From: Oidiodendron maius Zn
Taxonomy: Eukaryota; Ascomycota; Leotiomycetes; Myxotrichaceae
Assembly: GCA_000827325.1 (NCBI GenBank)
Contig: KN832871.1
Span: 1,364,001-1,428,000, forward strand
Direction of reading: 5' to 3'
Length of the DNA stretch: 64,000 bases
Numbering within the stretch: the stretch's first letter is position 1; the number at the start of each line of letters is the position of its first letter. Position numbers and translations under genes: made by a program. Positions 55,733 through 64,000 of this stretch are shown piece after piece. Below the pieces are notes generated by a model, which was given only the letters and a program-made list of their open reading frames with translations, searched no databases and was not told the origin of the DNA.

Positions 55733-58411
55733 TCAGGACATTGGAACGTCTTTATCAGCTGTTTCTCTCATGCTCGGACGCGGAACAGCTAATCTGAACA
55801 CTTTGTATTGCATCCGGTCAGTGCCAAAAATAACTAACCGTTTTGACATACTGTCTCCTGGCTGGCCACCCTGCCATCGAACTTCCATCGTCTCTGGCAC
55901 GAAAGATCCAGCCCCATTAATTGGGTACCCTGAAAATCGCTCTAGGACGTCTTCGTTGCTAAACACGCTGCATTTAGGAGGCACTGCTGGTGTATATGGA
56001 GCATATCGTAAGGTGTTGTTTGTTGTGATACTCTCTACAAGGTCACCCTTGTACGGGATACACAGGAGACTTGTTAACTCTTATACTTCGTTAGATATAT
56101 GTGCCATATTGCACTAGCGGTAGAGTAAAACTCACCATTCGACTCCCATAATACGAGCAATGTATAGCTATCTGCAAACTTCACATCTTTAATTCGACCA
56201 TCGCCTAGTTCTATGGCGCATGAATCTATACTTTGCAGAGTGCTGATCCCATTTTCAATAGCCAATGTAATCCGAATTAGTTGAACTGGTACGACTTCAG
56301 TCAAATGTAATGGAAAAAGCTTAATCCGGCCACATCATACCTTTGGCTGTGTGGCCTTTTGGCAAGAGGGCAATATGAACATGGAGAGAAGAATGATCCT
56401 AGATATACGGATTAGTCTAGATATATATGAGATTTCTCGAATCATACATACTTTGGGACTCATTTTCATATCACATACTCCACCACTCTCAATATTGCCA
56501 AGTTCTTGTACCTGGCCGAGTAGTACGTTGCGCTTTTCTGCCTCAGCTATTTGGCTAAATATTGTGGTAGCCTGCTGAGTTAGAATATCACAAAGGAAGT
56601 CAACTCGGGGAAGGTGTTTCATGTACGGAAGACCCCGCTCCTGTTTTTGAAGCTGTTCATGAAGTAAATTGAACATAGGGAAGCCTTGCTCTTCGTGAAC
56701 CCAGTCGCTACTCTCGACATCGGATATAGGACCGAAGTAAACTGCCAATGGTTTCGTAGTCATAGTTGTCTGAATATAGTTTAGAACCTTACTGTGATCG
56801 ATAGATCCCTCTTTCTCAGCTGCTTCATCGCTTGTGGAGGATGACGTTGAATCGGAAACGAGTCTATCTATCTCATAACGCAGCCAGGTTGAGAAAGATG
56901 CAAATAGATCAAGTTCATCAACAGTCTGGATCAAAATCTTAGAACAGACAAGATTAAGGCATGCAACTGTGTCCATTATAAGGCTGATTTGATGGCTAGA
57001 GAAGCCGATGCTATCATTGGAGCCCTGGAATTTGGCAATACCCGCAAACCGACTCAGGATGACAGAGCACCGCTCTAAGGCTGGCAGCATATTCTCATGA
57101 ACAAGTCGCTTAATATTTTCTAGCCCATTAGTTACTGCTTTATCCCATCGTTTGTGCCCCTACAGCATTCAGCGTGAAATCGTCGGCCAAAGAGATATAT
57201 GCCTTACCCTTTCTGTTAATTCATCAACTAACCAGTCACGTACTGCAGGAAATGTGTGACCTGTTGCCACAGAATGGTACAGTGCTTGTACAATGTCGCG
57301 ATTTGAGGTCTCAGTAAGAGTTTCGTTTATGTTCCCAAGGAATCTAGCAGGCAGTTCCTGTGTCCCTTTCCACTCGGACGCCATAAGGGTCTGAACGTGA
57401 CGGATGTATCTCAATAGATTGTGTAGAGCTGTTGACCTAGATGAAAGTATGGATAAGAAGTCACTCGAGGCTGATATAAAGCGAAGGTCCATCGGAATAA
57501 AATATATCTTGCCTTCCGAGGCGGACGATTTCATGAGCAAAGCATGAGTTGAATATGCCTCATGAGAAGCATGACGATCGAGGTATAACGGAAGAGTTCC
57601 AAAAGTGAAGGGAGACCTAAATGATCCGATGACGAAAGAGTCGTATATGCTGAGATGGATATCGCCATCCTTTGTTCCAACAACCATGACATCCAGAGAG
57701 TCATTATCGCTTGGATCAAAGGGGCGAAAGAGCATATTTAAAGACGCTCTTGTGCTAAACACTTCTTCTCTGTCCGTTGTTAGTCTTTGAATAAAGAAGC
57801 AGGACACTACTTACGATGTGCTTCCTGGGGCGAGGACACTCAGTTTTGGCAAACTCCGTTCTATGTCGATCTGAGAAAGATCCCGGGGCAAATCCAAAGC
57901 AAGTTTGGATTTGGGCAAAACATTGCCGTCGAATAAAAGCTCCTCCAGAGTTTCCAGGGGATTCTTTGACGTCGGCGATCTTGCACTTCTACTTGTACGG
58001 TTGCATACCCACGCCATACACGTGATGCCCGTCGTGTTGCTGCCAGTTGAGAATTGATGCACAGTTTTATTGGTCTCTGGGCCAAGTAACCGCACAGATC
58101 CATCACTCCAGGCGATGGCAAAGAGTTGACCTATCTGGTATTAGCTTCGTTATTATCAGCGTTGATGCCGGCATACCGTTAGGTTTCCAGCAAAAACCAT
58201 CTACTCGCGAGTTACCGGTTTTTGATGCAGACCCATATATCCGCTGGCCATTGAGACGATATATCACAACTTGTTGATCAGAGCTACCAAGAGCTAACAA
58301 TTCCATGGACGGGTTGTATGCTATGAGTTGAGGATCTATCTTTTGGTGCAGAGTCTTCTCACTCAATAGTTCGAGGATTGCCGGATTCTCCATGTTGCGT
58401 CCAGTCACCAA
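55733..58411 (-). CDS. APC4: Anaphase-promoting complex subunit Apc4
   Basis: Apc4 is a scaffold of the APC/C ubiquitin ligase, which drives the metaphase-anaphase transition. Seven exons fit: 58177-58411, 57815-58130, 57208-57769, 56452-57159, 56341-56398, 56136-56294 and 55733-56079; every phase closes for 794 residues. The N-terminal WD40 part begins with LIAYNPSMELLALGSSDQQV, then GFCWKPNGQLFAIAWSDGSV and VRLLGPETNKTVHQF, the ANAPC4_WD40 pattern. The Apc4 helical domain follows: STALHNLLRYIRHVQTLMAS, FPAVRDWLVDELTERGHKRW and ALERCSVILSRFAGIAKF. The C-terminal blade includes PVQLIRITLAIENGIS and VKFADSYTLLVLWESNE. The ATG at 58393 is an alternative start. The 58-nt exon and a 46-nt first intron are short but well placed. 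Confidence 0.92.
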
Positions 58412-58799
58412 GTTTAACTACGCATCTGGTGGATTGTTCAAAATTTGTCTATCGCTGATAGTTCTCATCATGAATATCTGATGGAGAGGTTAGGTTGCGG
58501 GTATGTCCCGTCGAGAAGCGACGCGATACGCGCTTTTCACTTGGGACACTAAGCGAAGGAAGTCATCAGCGTAGATGGCACCCAAGAACAATAACTGTTT
58601 TTTAATGTGCCTGTATATGCATGACTGCGAAGATGGCTGCTGCAAGTATATCGTGATTCATATTTCTCCATTGAGATCTACGTTTTCTTTTATTGTGGCC
58701 ACAGCACTACAGCAAACTAAGCAGGCGAATTCCCGTCTATTCCGCCAAATCTTCGTCAATTCCACATATCCATCTACAGCCGGCCTTTGCTCATACAAT
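58412..58799. promoter_or_regulatory. Upstream region of APC4 and 3' flank of RET2
   Basis: 388 bases between two minus-strand genes. The region next to APC4 contains a CGCGATACGCG-like GC box near 58519. Nothing else recognised. Confidence 0.4.
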
Positions 58800-60557
58800 T
58801 CAGTCAATGAAATATGAATCTGCAATTGACTTGACCTCTTTCGAGAAAGTAACAGCTTCGTTTAATTCGAGGATTGTCACGTCATTTACCTAATTTTCTA
58901 TGTCAGAGCAAATCGTGATTTGAAACAGAATGGCTTACATCAACGTCAATGAAAGGCTTAGTCTTGCCAAACTTGATCTGCATTGGGAAGAACTCATTTT
59001 CATCTTCCGCATGTGCTTCAAACTCGAAAGACCCAGTGGCATTCGCTTCGTCAACCAGGCCAATAGTCCATTCAAGGCTGTCTCCAGATACTTCGTACGT
59101 TGCATCGAAGCTGGATACTGCGGGCTCGTTGGTGGCGAAAGGGATGGTGACCGTCACGTCCTTCAAGTGGTCGCCTCCCGTGAGTTCGTACTCAACCGTA
59201 ACGTTATGGGTATCATCTGATCCCTTATTCACCCACACGGTAAAAGTTATTGGAACAACACTAGAATCGTCCGCCTTTGGTGTCGCCCGCCACTTCAAGA
59301 CTCCCACGGAATTATTGACTGGAAATCCTTTTGTGACATTGCTCATTTGAATAGCTTTGGAACTATTGAAGAGCCCCCTATCAACATTAGGGTGTGTTCG
59401 GAATTGAACGCCATGGCTTGCGTTTGCCACAAGATCTAACTTGACCTTGGTTAAGGAGGGGTCTGAGATGCGTAGTTGTAAGTCACCCTTAACCTCTAGA
59501 GAGTTGACAGATCCTTCTCTTGACAACTTGGCGTTGATAGTCTCAGAAATCGTCACATGGATAGCGTCGCGGTCTTGTGAGGAGGACTGTCTAGGCCCTT
59601 GTGTATGTGTAGGATCGGCACTTGCTGCAAGATGACTCGGCACAAGTGGCGCCAGAGGCGCCTCTTCACCCTCTGGACCTAGGTCTCCTCTAACACGCTC
59701 GAACATGTCTGTAGTCTTGGACTTCTTGCCCAACTGCATACCTTTCCCTTTCGGGGCAATCGCTCTGTGAAATAGTTAATAGAGGATCTGCAGAGCAAGA
59801 AAGATGCAGCGTACTTATATGTCTTATTCTTCTCTGCTTCATATGAATCATAGGTATCTGCAACAGTGCTGCGGGTTGGCGGGGTATAGGTAGGATAGAC
59901 TGGTGTCCGAGGCACGCCACTTCTTCCGCTCCTGGCCACTTCCTTACGCTGCATCTCCAGCTGCTTGGCCTTCCTTTTGCGCTCCTCCGTAGCCTCCAGT
60001 TCTTTATTCTAAGGAGTATTAGTTTCTAAGTATATCTCGAGAAAGGGACCCTGTTACCCTGGAAATGATTTCTTGTATTCTCTCCTCGTGACTCTCCATC
60101 TCTAAGAACGTCTTGATTTGGCTGATTGTCAGATTTTCCCGGTAGCCAAGGGTGACAATTTCGTCAAAGGCGCTGAGGAGTTCGTAGGCGTTCTTCAAAA
60201 TCTCTCTTTCATCTAGGGTCCTGCAAGTACTTGTGACAACCTGGGCGAATAGGTGTAGGGAGTCAATATCTTGGAGAATGTTGGATTGTTTGTTAGTGAT
60301 GAGAACCATGTACAGCTCATCCAGCGGCTGGTACACAAATCGTACATTGTCCTGCTCCACTGTTGTATGCTGTGTCCCAGAGTCTGCTAGCTTTGGGAAT
60401 GATGCTAGAAGGGCTTCAATCCTCGAGCGCTGCATTTCACGAAACTGCCTGGAAAGGACAGCTTTCCCCCCCCGCGTGCATATCGAAGCTGCTAAGACGA
60501 CCTGGAGGACAGTCAGTTCTGCATGGAGGGCAAAGCTGAGAATAAATAGCGCACCAT
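58800..60557 (-). CDS. RET2: Coatomer subunit delta (delta-COP)
   Basis: Delta-COP is part of the COPI F-subcomplex and binds cargo motifs for Golgi-to-ER transport. Five exons: 60555-60557 (only ATG), 60058-60501, 59815-60008, 58939-59764 and 58800-58889; all joins are GT-AG and close for 518 residues. The longin-like N-terminus reads MVVLAASICTRGGKAVLSRQ, then FVYQPLDELYMVLITNKQSN and a helical linker (NKELEATEERKRKAKQLEMQ). The C-terminal mu-homology domain begins near RDAIHVTISETINAKLSREG, with SLEVKGDLQLRISDPSLTKV and GVLKWRATPKADDSSVVPIT, ending VTILELNEAVTF and SYFID. Size and order match yeast Ret2. The ATG-only first exon is parallel to DPM2. Divergent from the acidic gene at 61188. 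Confidence 0.94.
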
Positions 60558-61187
60558 GTTTGTGATTGACTCTGGTCTTCTTGAAGGTAGATGTGGTGGA
60601 TTACGACGTCCTTGGAATCTTGAAATTGGCCATGGACAAGTTGTGTGGTTGGAGGTATCAATGGATTAGGAGCTACGGTAGACGACAGCGCCTGCTAAAG
60701 CAACCGAGATACCTAACGCAGCTCTCCAAGGACGTCCATGCAAACATATTGACACAATTTATTTCTCAGGCATCAAACCCCTATTGCGCAACGCGACAGC
60801 ATCCTCTGACGATATCTCTGCGATGCTACTGTTGTGTTGGATTTCTTATTGACAATCCCATATCTCTCTGGCCATGCTACCACCCATATTCAGCGCGCCC
60901 TAACCTTTCGCCACGCCTACCACATCTCGATGTCCCTTTGACATTCCTTTATTCGCCCTGCACAAAAGCTTCCGGTCCCATGATCCTATAAGCAGGCTAT
61001 CTCTCTTGTGCTGCCACTTCGCGAAGCCTCATTGCTGAGCCACCAAAGCTCGATCTACCAGGCCGTTGTGATCTGGTCGATTGACGGCATCTTTGACAGC
61101 TTCCCCTGGCGTGCAATACTCGTACCTCATCTTTTCAACCCTTTGACGATTGCCTCGCCCGCTAGGGTGATGGTAATCTCCCTCACA
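60558..61187. promoter_or_regulatory. Divergent promoter, RET2 / acidic-protein gene
   Basis: 630 bases. The reading frame of the acidic protein is open upstream to 61008 but lacks family-like residues there, so I treat it as leader. No specific element. Confidence 0.4.
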
Positions 61188-63554
61188 ATGATGGATGATA
61201 GTATGGAGATATCTTCCGAGTATGGTCATAATATTCGCGACGAGGATATCGACATAGATATCGACCTTACAACTGGCCATGGGGACGAAGACTACATCTT
61301 GGAAGATGCGCTTCCACACCAGACTGCTGACGAAGAATTTCTGTTTCAGGCCTCCCCGACTCCTGGAAACGATGATCTAATGGTCGATGAGGAAGGGGAT
61401 AACGAGACTTATTACGCGAACGAGATCGCTCCAGATCTTGTTCAGGATAAGAGCAATAAAAACATGGTTGAGGAGACTGGTATCATAACCTCTATGGCAG
61501 CCAACAGTCCTACCACTTACCAAGAGCATTACGACGCTCTAGATGCGGGTCATGTCCAAGCAGCTTCCGTAACAGAGACAGCAGTTGCAAGTGGCCACAA
61601 AGACGCTCCTAATGGTTACACTGCCAACAATAATCTTGATCTCCAAAGTTATGACGATCCAGCTACTCACGAGGACGAAGATAGTACAGTTACGGGAAAT
61701 GCTGCAGACATACAAGCTGAGGCTGTGACAGTGCCAGCTGTCAATATACACTCTCCGCCTCCTTCCGCTCATAGTCGCAGTCCTAAAAGCCCTCAACTTA
61801 GCGAACACCCGACAAGTCCTTTGAACACTCTCCCAAAGTCGGCTGATGAGTCTCAAGAACATATAGTCACCCGAGACCAGTTGGATACTGTTGCATCGCA
61901 TGAGTATGAAGAGGGATTGCATTCCGAGCCAGGGGTGTCATATCCGACGGACGGTTTGCAAACACTTCCAATTCCTGAGATTTTAGTTTTATATCAAGAA
62001 ACTGAGTATGCCCTATTCTCGACATCTGAATTAGACGACCCCGACTCTTTTTTCCTCTCAGATACGTCAATTCTCAACAATCCGATTTCCGATTTCTTGA
62101 AAGCTATTCGCAACGTCATTCATGATGATCTGGCAAACGAGGATGAGCTTTGCTTGTCAATTGGGGATATGGGTATCGAAGTTGAGGAAGTTAGTCTCTC
62201 TACCTATTACTCTTTGAGCACTATACTGAAGGTTTCTCCACAGACGTCTACGCTGATCCAAGATGTTACTCTGCGACAGATTCTCAATTTATATGAAGGA
62301 TTGCTTCGGAATGATGGCGTAGACTCGCCACAGCCTTTCTGCGTCCAACTTGGTGTTAGACCGAACTTTGCAAAACGACTTGCGAATCTTGCGGCAGGAT
62401 TTACAGAGGGTAAGGGTTTGTCTGAGCTAGTTTCTTTGGCCGAACACAGTAACAGCCCTGGAGCATCACTTGAAATGACTGGGAATAAGCACGGAGACGA
62501 TGCGAAGACAGAAGAACTTGACCGAAGAGAGGTTGACAAAGAACACGAAGATGTGCAAGATAATTCTGAAATCTCTCAAACTTTGGTTCCGGACACGGAC
62601 TTAAAGTCGCCCAATCCCGTTGGCAGTCCATCTGATAAGTCCACGACGAAGCGAAGCAACGAATTAACCACAGTGCTACTACCAGAGGATGAGTCTTCTC
62701 AAACTGTTGGCGGGAACGGTATTAATAAGTATGAGGAGGATCTGATTGATTATTCAGACGAAGAGGCAGAGCAACCAGAAAAGCACACGAAACATAATGT
62801 GGTCGTCAGTGAAGAAGAGTTTAGTCTTGACTCGGTACCGGTTTCAACTAAGGATAGTCTACCCGAGCAGTCTGTCATCGCACATGTGGAGCCTTCCGAT
62901 GTCGACGATAATGGCCAAGAAGAACCGGGCGTTGAGTATGAAGAACATAATGAGGAGTCCTACTACCTTGAGAGTGAATTCCACGAAGACGTGGCCGAGG
63001 AATCTGCAATCGAGGCTTGGGAACATGAAGGTAATAATCAATTGGTTGAGACTCAAAACGGCCTCAAAAGCAACGAAAAGAGCCAAGATTCCGAGCGCGA
63101 TCCCGAAGACCCGGAGGACGACATCGGATACGACGAAGGTCATGATGCTGACAGCCAAGATCTTCTAAAACTTTCTGATGAAGATTTAGGACTTGAGGGC
63201 TCACCGGAGAAACCCTTAGAAGACGAGCATGATCATAGCCGTGCAGTCGGCAATACGGTGTCCTCAGAGAATGGCACAAGTGACAAGACCCTTGAAGCCT
63301 CTGCCGGAGCGGACGAGGTTTCTGGGGATGAAATTGACTACGACGACAATGATGATCCAGTTACGCCTGAGATCCAAGAATTCTTGTCTAGTGAGAAAGA
63401 CCCTGTGCAAATTGATAGCTCGGGTAAGAGACAGCGAGAAGATGCAAACCTGGATGAAGGCATGAATATGAGGAGTAAAGGTGTGTATCTCTTCAAAAGT
63501 TTCAACGAGAGTCCACTAATGAGGTCGGCAGAGGCGAAACGCCGCAAATCATGA
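61188..63554 (+). CDS. Acidic, largely disordered protein, unknown function
   Basis: I recognise no named family. Start taken at the ATG at 61188 (A at -3; MMDDSMEISSEYGHNIRDED), giving 788 residues; the frame is open to 61008. Most of the chain is acidic and disordered. One block looks folded and is the likely family core: PIPEILVLYQETEYALFSTS, DDPDSFFLSDTSILNNPISD, FLKAIRNVIHDDLANEDELC, then STYYSLSTILKVSPQTSTLI, LRQILNLYEGLLRNDGVDSP, about residues 265-410. Acidic repeats follow (YSDEEAEQPEK, DDIGYDEGHDADS, GDEIDYDDNDDP). The C-terminus is basic (GKRQREDANLD, AEAKRRKS), a likely nuclear signal. The composition fits a nuclear or chromatin-linked factor; no activity can be assigned. Confidence 0.75.
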   Translation: MMDDSMEISSEYGHNIRDEDIDIDIDLTTGHGDEDYILEDALPHQTADEEFLFQASPTPGNDDLMVDEEGDNETYYANEIAPDLVQDKSNKNMVEETGIITSMAANSPTTYQEHYDALDAGHVQAASVTETAVASGHKDAPNGYTANNNLDLQSYDDPATHEDEDSTVTGNAADIQAEAVTVPAVNIHSPPPSAHSRSPKSPQLSEHPTSPLNTLPKSADESQEHIVTRDQLDTVASHEYEEGLHSEPGVSYPTDGLQTLPIPEILVLYQETEYALFSTSELDDPDSFFLSDTSILNNPISDFLKAIRNVIHDDLANEDELCLSIGDMGIEVEEVSLSTYYSLSTILKVSPQTSTLIQDVTLRQILNLYEGLLRNDGVDSPQPFCVQLGVRPNFAKRLANLAAGFTEGKGLSELVSLAEHSNSPGASLEMTGNKHGDDAKTEELDRREVDKEHEDVQDNSEISQTLVPDTDLKSPNPVGSPSDKSTTKRSNELTTVLLPEDESSQTVGGNGINKYEEDLIDYSDEEAEQPEKHTKHNVVVSEEEFSLDSVPVSTKDSLPEQSVIAHVEPSDVDDNGQEEPGVEYEEHNEESYYLESEFHEDVAEESAIEAWEHEGNNQLVETQNGLKSNEKSQDSERDPEDPEDDIGYDEGHDADSQDLLKLSDEDLGLEGSPEKPLEDEHDHSRAVGNTVSSENGTSDKTLEASAGADEVSGDEIDYDDNDDPVTPEIQEFLSSEKDPVQIDSSGKRQREDANLDEGMNMRSKGVYLFKSFNESPLMRSAEAKRRKS

Positions 63555-64000
63555 TGTTACTGCCTTGCGTCCCTCATCAACCTTGGCTTGAAAATTAAGC
63601 CTCGATCCAGAACTGCTATACCTTCACACTTGTTTACCTTCTCTGGCACTTCGCCATTGGCCTCGCCTCCATTCGAACGCCTCGGTAGACGCGTCCATCG
63701 CTGGGGCTAGATTCTTCTGAAGCCCCCTGGATTGCCCTCGCCCATCCCATAAAGACACTAATACACAATTTACTAACGCCCCTCTAAGGTAGGTCCATAG
63801 GTATGCTCGCCTTGGCCCCTTCTTCACTTTTATCATCCCCTTCCAAAGCTCTTTAATACCCCCGATCCATTCCAAATTCACGCGCTGGCACCAATGTTTG
63901 CAGTGTATGGCGGATTTACCTTAGAACAGTTTCGATTTCCTTCCCTTTGATGGCATAGCGGGCACGCAAAGACTGAGGATCCACGAGCGGGGAATGGCGT
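63555..64000. other. 3' flank at the window end
   Basis: 446 bases after the acidic gene. No supportable coding sequence; a next gene may begin beyond the edge. Confidence 0.5.

Noticed and set aside
55587-56117. 176-codon plus-strand ORF
   Set aside because: Overlaps the last APC4 exon in antisense; APC4 phases and motifs are secure.

Overview
The window is nuclear DNA of a filamentous ascomycete (Pezizomycotina). The evidence is short GT-AG introns of about 45-90 nt with CTRAY branch sites, fungus-only families (PacC, Stb3, Erg24, Mrl1), and single-copy genes about 2.5 kb apart on both strands with no operons. I read about 25 protein-coding genes, most of them conserved housekeeping genes, and could rebuild most exon structures because reading frames close exactly across the introns. 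I recognised no tRNA, rRNA or CRISPR array. The class (Leotiomycetes or a relative) cannot be fixed from this sequence alone.

Layout. 0-7 kb: the 3' part of the pH regulator pacC; an ING/Yng-type PHD chromatin protein; an unnamed multi-pass membrane protein. 7.8-12.4 kb: a C2H2 zinc-finger protein followed by about 3 kb of apparently non-coding DNA upstream of it. 12.4-18.2 kb: the 25S rRNA m5C methyltransferase Rcm1, a TMEM205-like protein, and Ku80, the last two sharing a 268-bp divergent promoter. 19-23.9 kb: Stb3 and DNA topoisomerase III. 24.2-25.0 kb: an AT-rich insert bounded by a 20-bp imperfect inverted repeat, the one clear mobile-element candidate. 25.2-34.2 kb: splicing factor Cwc22, the Dpm2 subunit of dolichol-phosphate-mannose synthase, a BCAS3-type WD40 protein and a DUF1295 membrane enzyme. 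35.0-37.1 kb: a coiled-coil protein of unknown role with a GC-AG intron.

37.1-44.3 kb is the most accessory-looking part: a gene-poor stretch with an eroded ORF, then a DUF1593 nucleoside-hydrolase-like protein and an MFS sugar transporter that converge on each other. 44.3-64 kb returns to conserved genes: 6-phosphogluconolactonase, two unnamed proteins (one with a cysteine-rich C-terminus), the sorting receptor Mrl1, C-14 sterol reductase Erg24, an aminoglycoside-phosphotransferase-fold protein, Apc4, delta-COP, and a very acidic nuclear-looking protein.

The genes do not form one pathway. They sample DNA repair and topology (Ku80, Top3), chromatin and transcription (PacC, ING, Stb3), RNA (Rcm1, Cwc22), secretory traffic and glycosylation (delta-COP, Mrl1, Dpm2), sterol synthesis (Erg24), the pentose phosphate pathway and cell-cycle proteolysis (Apc4). 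I found no convincing undescribed system. The points most worth a second look are the inverted-repeat element, the GC-AG intron, two genes whose first coding exon is only the ATG, the RG-rich insert in Top3, the cysteine-rich fungal domain, and the DUF1593-transporter pair.
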